From positions 4,768 to 68,767 of the forward strand of contig BDDC01000189.1 of NCBI GenBank assembly GCA_001662425.1: a stretch of 64,000 nucleotides of DNA. Direction: 5' to 3'. Positions within the stretch are counted from its first letter, which is position 1; every line of letters begins with the position of its first letter. The stretch comes from Chlamydomonas sphaeroides (Eukaryota > Chlorophyta > Chlorophyceae > Chlamydomonadales > Chlamydomonadaceae). The translations under genes and the position numbers were made by a program. This document shows, one piece after another, positions 32,482 through 45,300 of this stretch. The notes under the pieces were generated by a model. That model was not told the DNA's origin. It ran no database searches and saw nothing but the letters and a program-made list of their open reading frames with translations.

Positions 32482-35400
32482 ATGGGACGGATACCGTGCG
32501 GGCGAGCGCGCTGTCTGACATCAGCCGCCGCGCTGCTCGCAGCGCTGCTACTGGCAGCCGCATGGGCGCCAGGTATGGCTTCCGGGAGGCCAGCGCCGGG
32601 AAGCACGCGCAGAGCCGCCGTGAGCGCCCCGTGAGGCGCCAAGAGAGAAGCGCATCTGAGCAACTCGTTTACTGTATGGCACCATCTCCTCGCACCCATC
32701 CCCGGGTTTCAAACCCCATGCACAGGCGCTGGGGCCGAGGGCGTCCTCCGGAAAATGTTTACAAGACGGCCGCCGCCGCGGGGGCAGCCGCCGCCCCGCG
32801 GCGACTCGCACACGCCATCCCCCTCCTCCTCCCCCTCGCCCTCGGCCTCCCCTGCTCCTTCCACCGCCCCCTCGCCCTCGCCCTCGCCGTCCCCCAAGCG
32901 CGACGACGACGGGTTTGCCTCTAGGTCCCTCGAGACCATCTCCCTCGAGGTGTGCCCCCGCCGCACTGCCCCAGCACACAGCACCAACACCTACCCCCGC
33001 CTGCAGCAGCAGCACACCTCGTCCGTGCCCCGGCCACGCCCGCAGCCTGCCCGGCCAGCTGCAGCAGCCGCAGCAGGCGCCCCTCGCTGCCCTCTTGCTG
33101 CCCGCCCTCGTGCGTTGTGCCACGACGCCCGCCCCCACTGCCCCGCCCCGACAATTACCACGGCCGCAGGGCAAGCTGACGTCCATGGACGCCCACAACA
33201 GCGAACACCCCTACTGGATCCTCATGGTGGTGGGCGAGCGCAACACCGACCTCATCTACGAGCTGCCCGAGCAGCCGCGCGACCAGGACAATGACGAGCC
33301 CGTGAACGCCGGCGCCACTATCCAGCTGGTGCGTCCACGGACGATCTGATGCAGGCGTTGTAGCCCACGAAAGGAAGCGCAGATGGTCGAGGTGCCACCC
33401 CACCAGAGGGTTGGTGCTCCGCGGCCGCCAAGGCGGCCCGTGCCCGTGCTGTAGCCAGGTAGCCGCGCGAGCACACAAGGAGCGCAACGAGCCCGCGGCC
33501 CGCGCCCACCCCGCCTCGCCTCTGGTCGCCCTGTCCGCAGTCGTGCACGCTGGACCCCAGCGACGCCTTCACGTGCCTGGAGATTGGCTTTGCGACCACC
33601 CTGGCCGCGGCGGCTCCGGTGCCCACCACCAACATCAGCCTGAGGGTGCTCTTCATGCTGCTAGACGTGCAGGGCCCCGACTGCTCCTTCGCGCCGGCCA
33701 TCACGGCAAGTAGTGGTCGGGGAGGGGCCGGCGGCGGCGTCCTTGCTTGCGAAAAACATGTCCGCTACACACGCTTGTGTGGTGGCCCTTGCTTGGCGTG
33801 GGGCTCACGCTTCCGCGCCGGCCTCCTGTGTCCCGCGCCTGCCTTGCTGAACCGCAGGCAGAGGAGGTCCGCGAAGAGGTCTTCCGGCCTGGCGGGTGAG
33901 GAAGGCTCCTCACGTGTCGCGCCCTTGGAACCCGCGTGGCAGCGGCCGCGCCCCGCTTGGCCGTGCCGCGCCCCACGCCGAAGGAGCAGCGGGCGCAAGG
34001 ATGCGAGGATGGCTGGGTAGTAGGCAGGGCGCCCTGGCTGCTGCAACGGCGGTGGCAGCTCAGCCCTGTCGCCACGTGCGCCGGCGAGCCCGTGAGCCGG
34101 TACTGGCTGCACCCCAACCCCAACGCAGGCACGACGACTTCTTCAGGGCCTGCAGCTTCGACTCGTTCCGGTTCCACCCGGACACCAAGGTGCGGCCGCA
34201 GGGGGCCGCCGCCGCCATCGCTAGCCCTTGGAGGCCAGCCCTCGCCTGACACGAGCAGGGCACAGGGCCGCCACAGCCTGCCCTTGCCCTTGCCAAGGGT
34301 ACGGCATATGCGGCGCTGCCGCGTCAGCGGCTGTCAGCCGCCGCGTGTGCCGGCCAGGTCCCCCGCCGCCCAGCCCTCCCCGCCGCCCTCTTGTTCCATG
34401 CAGGCCGTCAAAGTGACGATGCCGTGCGACAGGAACGATACCACCCAGTGGCCCGGCCCCAGTGAGTCCTTGGGCTTGATTGCCACGGGCGTGGCCGCCG
34501 CCTCGCGCCACGACCCTCTCACAACGCCCCACCCCCCCGCCACGCGGACCTCGCGCGCGCTGTTCATTGCTCGCAAAGTCGAGCGCGCTCACATTAACCC
34601 AACCCGCCAACACTCCTTCCGCCCCCCGCCCGCAGCCTGCTCGACCATCCGTGTGCTGCGCGCCGCCACGGCCACCATGGCCGCGGCCGCCGCGGCGCTG
34701 CCGGGCGGCGCCACGGAGCTGGCGTCGTACACCCACTTTGCGCTGGTGTACCCGCCCAGCATGGACACGGCCATCGGCGACTGCGGCCCCGGCCCCAGCG
34801 CCTGGGCGGGCCTGGGCTGGATTAAGAGCACCTACACGGCCTTCAAGACGCCGGTGGGTGGCCGGCGGGACACGGGGCGCGCCAAGAGGGAGGGGGGTTG
34901 GCTCTGCAGGGTGCGCGGGCCACGGAGCGCGTGGGGGGCTCTGTGGGCACGCACGGGGCACGAGGCGCGTGAAGGTCACGGTCGGTCGGGCATGTCCATT
35001 CCTGCGAACACCTGTTCCCACCCCCTTGTACGGCGGCACGCGCTGCAGACGATGAAGAACAAGGGCGTGGTGATGATGGAGTTTATCCACAACATGGTGC
35101 GGCCGGGGAGGAGCGGGGCCTGTACGGCATGGCCGGAACGCCGTGTGATCAACACAGGGTCGCCCGCCGCGAACTGTTGTGGAATGCACACATGCTGGAA
35201 TGCACATATGCTGGAATGCACATACGGCACTGCCTGGCGGGGCGGGGCGTCGCTGAGCGTTGCGTGCTGCCGCCGCGTCCTGGTGCGCGCAGGGCTTCGG
35301 CCACGGCCGCACGGACAACGGGCGCAGCGAGTACGGCGACTACACGAGCAGGTACGGCGCCGTACAGCACGGGACAACACGACATGTGGGCCACACGGTT

Positions 35401-38400
35401 GTACACTTCGCACAACGCGTGCTACCAGGGGCTGCTCGCTTTCCTGGCCCTGACGCCTCCCCCACCCCCACTCCACCCTACCGCAGCATGGGCTCCGGCC
35501 AGTCCTGCCCCTCGGCGCCCGAGCTGTGGCGCCTGGGCTGGGCGACCCCCGCCGCCGAGCTGAGCAGCGCCTCCGGCCTTGCCACCACCGGCACCTGGTT
35601 CACCATCAACAGCCTGCCCGCCACCTCGCTGACGCCAGACGGCACGTGAGTGTGTGGACCGCATGCCTGTTCGTTGCCACTTGCTTAGGCATCCGCGCGG
35701 CGCCGGCGGGAGCAGCAACACGCAGCAGATGCGCCGGCATCAGGCATGTGCCGTGGGAGTACGCGTGTCCCGTGGGGTTGCACGGGCCCTGCCGCGCCAA
35801 CATGCTCGCCGCCGCCGGCCCCTGTCACTGCCGCGCAGGTATCTGAAGATCAAGCCCGACTGGATCTCTGACTACAACACCAACAACCGCTCCCGGTGAG
35901 GAGCGCCCGCAGCTGCCGGCGCCGCCAGCCGAAAAGAGCGACCCCGCCGCTCCTGCTTGCGTCCCCGTGCCTTAACCAGCGCTTGCCCTCCCCCATGCAC
36001 GGCGCCCGCTCCTCCCTTCCCGGCTAACTAGTTCGCTACTCCCTCGTTGCAACCCCTGACCGCAGCAATGTGTACATCTCCTACCGTGCGCCTTACAATG
36101 GCGACGTCAGCCTAGACGCTCGTGCGGCATTCCGAGTGCGTGTGCATGCGCGGGAGGACCACACGCTCGGCGGCGTGCAGTGCACGGGCGTGCGCTTGGG
36201 TTGGGGCCAAGCTGCCGTGCGGAGCTGTTGTTGAGGGCGACATCCCGTCGTGTCTGTTGGCATGGCAGGCGGCTCGCCGCCTGCCGGCCCGCAATCGAAA
36301 CATCACGAGTCATGTGCGCTGACACAGCATTCTGCGAACATGCCTGCCACGCAGCTGAGCATCCACGACGTCATTGCGAACATCGACAACAACTTCCTCG
36401 CAGGTGCGACCTGCCCGCGGCGCCGCAGCGATGCGTGCCGCACACGCGCAGCGCCTGCGTAGCAGCGCAGCGCCACCGCGGCAGCTTGTCGTGACCCCGG
36501 CCCGGCTCCACGAGCTTTGGGCAGCCCCGGCTGTGTGATAGCGCGGCCCGGCACCCCTCCGCCGAGGCCCGCGCTCGGCTCCGCTTCACGCATTCGCTTG
36601 CCGCACAGGGCTGCAGTGCTAGGCAGCAGCAGCACCGAGTTTGCGCCGGCGCACGCCGCAGCCCGTCGCGCAGCCCGGGGCGCGTCCCATGCCCAAGGCG
36701 CTCTGCTTTTCCCCACCAGCCATGCGGCCATGTTCCCAAGTCCACCAGGGCCTTACCGCCAGGCTCACCTCGCCTTGCCCTGCCTGCCCATCCCGTACCG
36801 CGCCCCAGAGGGCGACTCGAAGCCTAACCTCATCAACGGCAGCATCCCGGCGCGCTCCGTCATCGACCTGCCGCAGTTCAACATCACCATTCGGGCCGGA
36901 GGTGAGCTGCTTGCCGCCACCTCATGCCCATCCCACGTCCTCCTGCTGCCAACGCTGCCGGCAGTGCACGCGCTGCGGCAGGCCGCCGCGGCGCTCGCCA
37001 GCAGGCCACGCCACAATAGCCGGCACAGCACCGAAATGACGTCTTCTCCCCGGCTGTTGTGCGCCCTCCTTTGCAGCGCTCCAGAACGATACTCAGCGTA
37101 GCGGCGTCGCCATCACCGCCCGCGTGTGCCGCTACCGCTTCAGCTCGACGGAGTGCCCGGCGCCGTCGAACGTCAGCCCGCCGCCGCCGCCCTCGCCGCC
37201 GCCGCCGTCGCCACCGCCCTCGCTGCCGCCCTCGCCGCCACTGTACCCTGGTGGGTCGGCAGGCGGGCGACGCCCCGGCTCGTGCTTACGGGAGGGGACG
37301 ACTAGCTTAATAGGGCCATGCGAGCCTTCGCGCTGTGGTCATTGTGCCGTGCGGTAGAGTTTCTTCAAGCGCCATAGGGACCACGCGAATCCAACAAGTA
37401 CGATAGCGGCCCCGGCCCCGGCGACTATGCTCACATCCGGAAGCAATGTGCTGCCTGGATGAGGAGCGCCCACACCCTCACAGCGGCGCTCGGCGTTGCG
37501 TGGCTCCGTGGCCGCCGCCCTGCATGTTGCGCAACCGCTGATGACAGGACCCTCGCTGCACCCGCCTCTGCCGCCGTGCCCACCACAGGGGAGTTTCACA
37601 GCCCGCCGCCCTCGCCACCACCGCCGTCCCTCTTTGACTACAGCATCGGTGAGGCGGGCCTGCCATCAAGCACGCAGTAGATAATATCATGTAGCTGAGC
37701 TGTAGGCAACTCCAGAGGCAGAATCGGTGCATGTCGGGGAGCATCGGGGCGAGCGCATGCCTGCAGGTTCGTGTGTGTGTGAGTGTGTGTGTGTGTTTGT
37801 GGCGGGGGAAGGGGCACCAGGACAGGCACCGACACCCCGAGCGCGCCACCCGCCACCGCCGCAGGGGACGACTCACCGCCGGAATCAGAGATGTTATTCG
37901 CTCCTCCGCCTCCCACCGTGGAGGACACTAGCTACGACGAGGTCGCGGTCAGCGTGACGCCGGGTGTGTGTATGTGGGGGGGGGGGGAAGGGGCACACAT
38001 GGATGGTGGCGAACATGGAAACGAACGTGCGAACGTGGGCACGAACGGGCTTGACGAGAATGGCCGACGTGCCGATTGCGATGCCCCATTATAGGGTCCT
38101 GGCAAGCGACCGCTCAGTGGCTGCATGGGCTCCTGTTTCGTTGTTTGCCCTGCTCAGCCTGCGCCGCATCCCGTGCCTCGCAACACGCAGACCCGCTGCC
38201 CGGCTCCGGCGGCTGCCATTCCATGGTAGCTGTCGCGGGCACCCCCATGGGAACCGTGTCGGGTGTGAACTCGGCCGCCGACTGCCAGGCCGCCTGCGCC
38301 GGCCGTGCCGGCTGCGAGGTCGGGCTGTGGCGCGATGAGGAGAAGGATTGCGAGCTGCGCTCCGGCGCCCTGTTCGGAGGGCCCAACGGTTACGTGGAGG

Positions 38401-39107
38401 GCGTGAGCGCCTCCTGCCTGGCCGCACCCAACAACGGTGAGGTCCTTGCGCGGCAGCAAGCAAGTCCGTCGACAGCCCCCAGCTCCTCGGCCGCTGCCCC
38501 CCCCCTTCACAGCCCTGCTGCTGCGCCCCACCTCTCCTCTCCCTCAGGCCCCTGGCTCTGCCTGCGCAACACCACCCTACCCGGGGAGATCCGGCGCACA
38601 GCCGCTGACGTGTCGCCCGCCGACTGCGCGGCCAGCTGCTATGCCGACGCCGCCTGCACCTTCTTCACCCTCACCGCCAGCGGCCGCTGCGTTCAGCTGA
38701 GCTGGCTGTTCCTGGTGCGTAGGGTACATCCACAGCGGCCGCGGGGTCGGAGCTCACCAGGCCTGCACGACCGCGCAGAGCAAGGCGCGGGCCGGGGATG
38801 TCGCGGAGCAGCATATGCTCGGCATCGTGCTGCTGCTGACACAGCAGTGACCCGGGAGCCTCACACGGCCTGATGCGCTGCAACGGCGCAACCAACCGCC
38901 CACCGTACCCTGTCCCCTGCCCCCTCCTCGCAGGGCCCAAACTTCCAGGGGGTGACCAACCCCGACCCCGACACGGCCCACACCTGCCTGCGCGCCGGCT
39001 CGGGCGGGGCCTTCAGCGAGGCGGCGCTGCCGTCGGATGTCGCGAGCGACGTGACCTGGAGCGAGCCACCCCGGGAGGTGTCGGTTTTCCTAGGGTTTAC
39101 GCGCTAG
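32482..39107 (+). CDS. Gametolysin-like metalloproteinase (peptidase M11) with Pro/Ser-rich stalks and two PAN/apple-like modules
   Basis: Paralogue of the minus-strand neighbour. Twenty-one exons join in phase to 822 aa. Signal peptide (residues 1-30, LLAALLLAAAWAPG), Pro/Ser repeats (45-85), N-terminal domain with ELPEQPRDQD, then zinc site M348-E349-x-x-H352-x-x-G355-x-x-H358 across exons 35049-35096 and 35293-35351. Met-turn exon 35487-35645 (SMGSGQSC, PSAPELWRLGW). Stalk in 37077-37250, linkers 37589-37648 and 37865-37963, PAN module 1 in 38192-38436 (GCEVGLWR, CELRSGALFGG), PAN module 2 in 38548-38714 (CYADAACTFFTL), last exon 38934-39107. Compared with its paralogue it has extra introns at 33896-34128, 34462-34635 and 36404-36808. 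One intron starts GCAAGT (33706). As in the paralogue, the first zinc ligand is Met. No TM helix, so secreted. Confidence 0.88.
37339..37476 (-). pseudogene. Antisense C-terminal TM exon fragment inside a protease intron
   Basis: Read on the minus strand this encodes SIVAGAGAAIVLVGFAWSLW, then RLKKLYRTAQ and a stop: a classic single TM helix with a basic cytoplasmic end. Its codons are less GC-rich than the surrounding genes. It sits inside the intron 37251-37588 of the plus-strand protease. It may be a relic of another gene or a nested last exon. No upstream partner exon was identified. Confidence 0.35.
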
Positions 39108-40640
39108 GGTGGCGACACCAGTGGTGTGGTGTGGGGTGTGCTCCCCCTTGAGCTTACCAAAGACTGCGCCGCTTGGGGACAGCGGCAGCGACTGCTTGTG
39201 TGCAGGGTGTGCAGGTTAGCTAGCTAGTGTAGGCTGCAAGAACTGTGCGGCGCTCCGTGCGCGCTGGAGAGCACTGTGCGCGTGCTATATTTCGCGTTTT
39301 TTTTTACCTAGGAGCCACACAAGGTGGGGCGATACTTCAAGCGGCGTTGATCGTGAGCAGGTTCCTGATCGCCAGCATATGCATGCCGTGCAGAGCGCGT
39401 GTGTGTATCAATCATTGCTAATGGATGCTTGCGGTGTTTGTTTTGGAGGTTGGGTGCAGTCATGACTTGCACCTGCGCCCGGCGCCACCCGCCCCATGCG
39501 CACATGGCACGGCAGCCAGTGCCAGCAGCGAGCCATAGCCCTCGGGCAGGCGGGCGAAAGCTCACCAGCGAGCGCCACGTACACAGCGCACAGATACGCC
39601 AGCAGGCAAGCAACAGCAGTGGTTGACGTCGAAATGTCAACGTATGACTTTCGCGCGACGGTTGGCATGTCCTTGCGTGCAACGGGTTGGTAGATTGACC
39701 CAGGCGGCGTCAGCTGCGGTGACAGGCCGGCGCAGATGCCCAGCCGCGCGGCTGCTGCTGTGCGCACGCGGCCTCTGCAGGGCTCGTATCCGTTCGTATC
39801 TTAATGGTGTTGATCAAGCCTCCCGGCCCTTGCGCTGCGTTCAACCAAGCTGGTGTTGAAAGAGCCTCCCAGCTTACACCGCTCTCCTTGCCTGCCAGCC
39901 CCGTCGGTTCACATGCAGCCTTACGAGGGCACACGCACGGCAGCAGGCAGCACGAGGCTCGCAGGCCCGAGCGCACACGAGCGCTGGCCAGGCGCCAGGC
40001 AGGATCAGGAGGCTCCTGGGCAGGACGTGTTGACGGCTGGGCTGCGTGACGCAAAACGATTCAATAAATGGTGTTGATGGCCTCACTTAATCCCAGCAAT
40101 GACGACTATCAATCGGCTGTTGAATGGGTGCCAGAATCTTTCAACCGCCGTTGAACCCATTGAACCGGTTGAACAAGATACGAGCCCAGATTCAAGCGTG
40201 GCACGAGGGAGGTGCCGCCTGGCCGCTGGCAATTGACGAGCACGCTTGGTAGCAGTAGCCCACCTGCCGCTGCCCTGTTCCCTGAAGAACGTAGTTGCAG
40301 AGGGTTGCGGCGGCGGGGCGACGCCGGCATTACGTACCCTGCCGCCTGCGCTCGATCGAGGCAAGATACTACCCAGCCAGGGGAACCCTTGTATTACCAC
40401 ACTTATGGTTAGTACTTCGGCTGGCATTTCCTTTTATTTCGTATTCGAGCACGCAGACGCAAACCGTGCGCGGAGGATAGATTCTCAGGCATAGGGGAGA
40501 ATTCAGGATGGTATTCGCTGCTGCCGCCCGCCATTCTTGTTATGCGAACGTGATGGGAACCTTTGTCCCTCTGCCACATACACGTCTTCAATCATGTTAT
40601 CCTGTCTAGACGTAGGATGTTAACTGTTGTGCTTCTACGC
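39108..40640. other. Intergenic region, no gene recognised
   Basis: Follows the protease stop. Contains a T-rich run near 39298-39305 and lower GC than the genes. Near 40140-40170 there is a short palindrome-like stretch built from TTGAAC and GTTCAA-like words. No coding exon with splice support was found. Confidence 0.4.
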
Positions 40641-40648
40641 TATAAAAG
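40641..40648 (+). promoter_or_regulatory. TATA box
   Basis: TATAAAAG in a locally less GC-rich setting, about 80 bp before the first ATG at 40723. The spacing fits a core promoter for the small gene that follows. Confidence 0.5.
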
Positions 40649-40722
40649 CCGCCTAGCGAGGGTAAGTAAACCTTCGCTCGACTGCAAATTTGCTTGAAAG
40701 AGCGAGCACCAAACGGCAGGCG

Positions 40723-41419
40723 ATGCAACACCTGGGTCCTCTACCATTGTTCAGAGCTATGCAGGTAAGCTCGCGAAGGGTCCATGGTCAACGAGCGAGT
40801 GGGCGCCGGCAGGTGAGGGTGCGAGCGAGGCGACAACGGGGCGAGGGGGTCCAGGGTACGTCTGGCGTGTGGCCGGCAGCGGGCATGTGCCTTAGCGCTG
40901 GAGGGTGGCAGCGGGCGCAGGAAGGGAAGCACAAGGAGTCAAAAGCGGGTGTAGCACCCGCCACCCCCTCCCTCATGCACTCGACACGTACCCTCGTCTC
41001 CCCTGTCCCGTCTTTCCCCCCCACCCCCACACAACGGCTGGGTGAACGGTGACGAGCTGGGCGACACCTGGGCCGCACGCAACGCCTCCAACGGCCGCGG
41101 CAAGGAGCGGCAAAGAGATGTTCTATGATATGCCTGCGCAATGCGTCGCCTCAGCCCATCAAGTCATCGCACGCTATGGCCGGACGCTGCGGTGTTTGGC
41201 ACGAACCCGCCCTGAAGCCCCTTCCTGCCTTCTGTACGATCGCTCGTGTGTCCTCTACCTGACACATGATTGCCTGCCCCCATCCACCCCCTGCTGACGC
41301 AGCCCATGAGTCGCCAGCGGCGGTGCAGCATGGCCACAGCCGTCAACGTAATGCCGCTGCTCGCCGCCTTTGCCGCCATGCTACTTGCCGCCGCCGCCCT
41401 CCGCGTGATAGATACTTGA
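40723..41419 (+). CDS. Tentative small gene with a C-terminal TM exon
   Basis: First exon 40723-40764 (MQHLGPLPLFRAMQ) ends at a strong GTAAGC donor. The next conserved-looking piece follows a long pyrimidine tract: GDELGDTWAARNASNGRGKE (about 41040-41100), reaching a stop near 41127 unless spliced. A separate exon candidate at 41303-41419 encodes MATAVNVMPLLAAFAAMLL and AAAALRVIDT, a single TM helix. How these join is unclear. I do not recognise the family. The TATA box and the strong first donor are the main reasons to keep it. Confidence 0.3.
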
Positions 41420-42319
41420 TGGTTCTGCCTTTTGGCCTTGTAACCTTGTCTAGTCTTGCCTTGTTGCGGCCAGGCCGTCCGTCCCGCGCCCCAGCCAGGA
41501 TTACTACTATCCAATCCGGCTCAATACTGATATAATTTATATGCCAGTTAGTTGTACAAGACGCAAGGCCTCACGGCAGGGCGACACTGGCGGCCGGCGG
41601 CGCCGGGCCTCGTCTGACGGCAAATGCTTCCAGAGCGAGCGCTAACACGATGCGTGCAGCGCAGTGCCCCGCGGATGCTTTGCTTCTGATGCCCACCAGG
41701 CCGTCGTATGACCCCTCTAGTCCCCCCGAGGCGGCCATGCCACGCCCGGGGTACCGCATTCACTTGTACGTGATCCTACATGGGCAATGCTTGTCCACGC
41801 GCTCATCGCCCATGACGCACCCCTCCTGCAGCTCTCCACACGTGCCAGGCACATCCGTCGTGTCCCCACGCATTGCTCTGCATCCGCGTTCGTAATAATA
41901 TGATAGTTCATTCATTGCAAGTGAGCCGCGCTGGGCCGCTTCTTATGAGCCGCCTAGCCACGACCGACGCAGGCCAGCTCCCAGGTAGGCCGAACCTGCT
42001 GCTCCGATGGACACCACACTGCGCTACCAAGGGCTCGCCTAGTGACGCACTGCCCCAGCCTACGACGCAAACAAGACAGCCCACTGGACCCCCCGCCCTG
42101 CAATCAGCCGATAAACACTTTGCAGAGCCTCTCAACCAGGCCTGGCGCGAGGGAAGGCGCGAGGGAAGGCGCGAGGGAAGGCGCGAGGGAAGGCGCGAGG
42201 GAAGGCGCCGCGCGCTGCGGACCTCATGCCAGGGAGCGACGGGTGCGTGCCGCCTCCGTGTGGGGAAGGCGCCCGTCGGCGGATGTTGCCGGCGGGCTGT
42301 TGGCCCTGCCGGTCGCCCG
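41420..42319. other. Intergenic region before the SEC3 3' end
   Basis: Likely holds the SEC3 3' UTR. It includes the 12-bp array at 42145-42204. No other feature supported. Confidence 0.4.
42145..42204. repeat. 12-bp tandem array, 5 copies
   Basis: Unit GCGCGAGGGAAG, five perfect copies plus a partial one, about 115 bp downstream of the SEC3 stop, so probably in its 3' UTR. Confidence 0.92.
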
Positions 42320-45300
42320 CTAGGGGCTGGTTGCCGAGGGCCCCACGCCCCTGAACACGTCCTCCATGTCGTCCAGGCACGGCACCAGCTCCAGCCCCCG
42401 GTAGCACTCGGCCAGCTGCTCCTCCAGGCGCCCGTACCTGGGGGCCGGACGGCAGCGGCATCAGTGGCGTCCGTGGATGCAGGTGGCACTTGAACGGCCG
42501 ACCGAGCCTGCGCTGTGCGCCAGCGCCACGCATCCCTGCCCGCACCGCCCTGCCGCGCTAACCCGCTTACCGCCCGCAACGCGCGAGGTCCACAACGGCG
42601 CGGACAGGCCGTCGCACGAGCACACGGCTCACGTGACAGCGAGGCTGCCGGGCGGAGCATGCCCCCCGTGCTCTCGGCCGCCTGGCCCGCGCTGCCCTAC
42701 CCCTCCGCTTGCCGCCCCAGCGCACACGTCCACAGCATGCGGCCACACGAGCCGGCGGCCCCACCCACCTCGCCATGAGTGCCTCGTAGATGCGCTCCCA
42801 CACGCGGAAGGCCAGGTTGCTGGCGCCCAGGTGCTTCCGCACGCGGGCGTACATGCGCTGCACCTTCTTGTCAGCCTGCGTGCGCGGCAGCCAGGAGCCA
42901 GGAGCCAGGCGGGCGGGCGGCGCAGCAGATGGGCCGGCGGGCAGCAGCCCACTGAGCAGGCGCGCGAGGCCGTCCGGTGCTGCTCGCACGCACGTGCTTG
43001 CCGCAGGGGCGACCGCAGGGTCGCCCCTGCGGCTCACATCTTGCACCAAACCCCAAGCGCCCCGTGCCTGCGCCCCTTCGAGCGCACGTGGCCGCGGCGA
43101 CCGTGGCCACCAGGCCTCAGCCCAGCCCCTGTCCCAAAGGCGCTGCGGGCCTCCCTTCCCCTGTCCCACCCCGCGCCTCCTCCTGCCTCCTCCTCTCTGC
43201 CCCGGCCCCCACCACCGCCGCCCCCTGGCTCACGTCCTTGGCGCATGAGGCCAGCAGGGCGCGCATGTCGGCCTGGCTCAGGCCGGGCTGGTATGGCACC
43301 TCGGCGGGCGTCGCGGTCTGCAGCCATGCAGCGAGGCAGGGGGCCAGCAGCTCAGCGAGGGAGCGGCCTGCATGGAGCGGCGTACGCCAGCAGACGAACC
43401 TCCGCCTGCGCCGCACGCCGCACGCCGAGCTGCTGTGGCCTTGCCCCTGGCCTAACACGTTCCCGTGTGCACACGACCGGGTGCGGGTGCGGGTGCGGGT
43501 GCGGCTGCCGTCCGCACCAGCAGCTCCTTGTCGATGCGCTCGCTGGCCTCCAGCAGCCGGCCCAGGTTGGTGTAGGCCAGCTGGGCGGCCACGTAGCGCT
43601 GCAGCGCCTCCTCCTGAGGGCGAGGGAGGGAGCGGGTGGGGCAGGTGGGGGCGGCATGCCGTGTCAGTCGGGCGGGGCCGTCTCGTGCTGCAGGGCCTCG
43701 CTCGGCATGGGTTGGACGGAGAGAGATGCTTGCAGGGACTCGGGTGCTGAGCAGGGGCAGTTGGCGCGCGCGGCGAAATGACGAAGGGGAAGTGGCTGGC
43801 GCCACCAAGAGGCGGCATGATCCAGCTGAGAGTTCTCCCACCCCGGTACGCCGCTCAGCGGCCGGTTCTGTGCTCTCGGCGCGGTCGGACCAACCCCCCA
43901 CGCCACACGCCACCCCTCCTCTCCACCCCAGCCCACCGCTCCCAGCCCGGGGCCCACGGCCTCATGGCCGCACCCGCTTCTTCTCCGCGCTCTGCAGACA
44001 CGGCCCCAGCGCCTCCACGTGCTGCACCAGCGGCCGCACCGCCTCCACAAAGTAGCCGTAGTTCTCCGCCAACAGCCGGTCGCCATGCTTGGCGTCCGAG
44101 GCCGCTACGCGCTCCAGTACGGCAAACATGAGCCCCACCAGGCTGCCGTACACGGCGTCCGCCTCGGGCCGGACCTGCGGGCAGGGCGTGCGCGGGGTCG
44201 CGCGTGCTTGCGGTCCGACATAGCGACGTGTGCGCAGGGGGGAGCCGGGCGAGGCTGGGCCGGGCCGGCAGTGGCGAGCGGGGCGCGCACCTGCCACGCG
44301 GCCGCGGCCTGCAGGACCTCCCGCCGCCGCGTCGAGTCGCCCTCCTCCTCGTCGTCGTCGCCGCTGCCGCTGCCGCTCCCCGCGCCGCTGCCGCTGGCGC
44401 CGCGGCCGCTGCGGCCGCCGCCGCCGAGCGCCGCGGCGGCGCCGCCGTCGGGCGGCAGCGGCGCTCCACCGGACAGCAGCTCGAGAAGGTCGTCCGGACT
44501 CTGAGACAGCATCACCTGAGGCACGAGGGGCACGGCGGCAAGGCGAGGGACAGGGTGACGAGGTGCTACGCGGCACGCCTGGCCGCACTTTTGGGGTTCA
44601 CGCAGCCTCATGCAAGCAACCACCCCCGCAGCTAGCCACCGCACCCACCACCCGACGGCCGCACCTCCATGTGGTGAGCCATGAGCGCAAACTGCGCGAT
44701 GAAGTTGACGACGTGGTGCGTCTTGACGCCTGCGCCGAGGCGGTTTGACATCTGCTCACGTCGCTAGCGCTAGCAAGCGCCGCCCAGCGCCCCCGCCACC
44801 TAGGAAATGAGCATGCCCAGCCGCCCCCGCACGCTGCCCGCCCGCCTCACTCCCCGCCGCCGCCAGCCTCGCGCCGTACGACTCCACCGCCGCCTTCTGG
44901 CTCTCCACGAAGCGCGCCCAGTGGCTGCGCAGGCGCCGGTGGCAGAGCGCCAGCAGCGCGCGCAGCGGCGCCGCCACGCCGCCGCGGGCGGCCAGGGCGC
45001 CGATGCAGCGGGTGGCGAGGTCCATCATGGGCAGGCACAGCACCTGGCGGGCGAGCAGAAAGGCTGGTGAATGAACAAAGGCCCAGGCGGGCCAGGGCAG
45101 GCAGCGACCGCGACCAGCCCGCGCCGCACAGGCAGTGATGCCGCCCGACAGGGTCCGCCTGCCCGCTGCGCCCCTCCAAGGCAGGCCTCACCTGGTGGCT
45201 CTTGGAGGTCAGGTCCACCAGGGCCTGCGGGAGAGGGCGGAGGGCGCCGCCTGAACCAGTGGTGGCTGGGCCCGTGGAGGCGCCTGCGACACATTGAGAC

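Noticed and set aside
42477..43781. 434-aa plus-strand ORF
   Set aside because: Antisense to the SEC3 C-terminal exons, which are recognised and join in phase.
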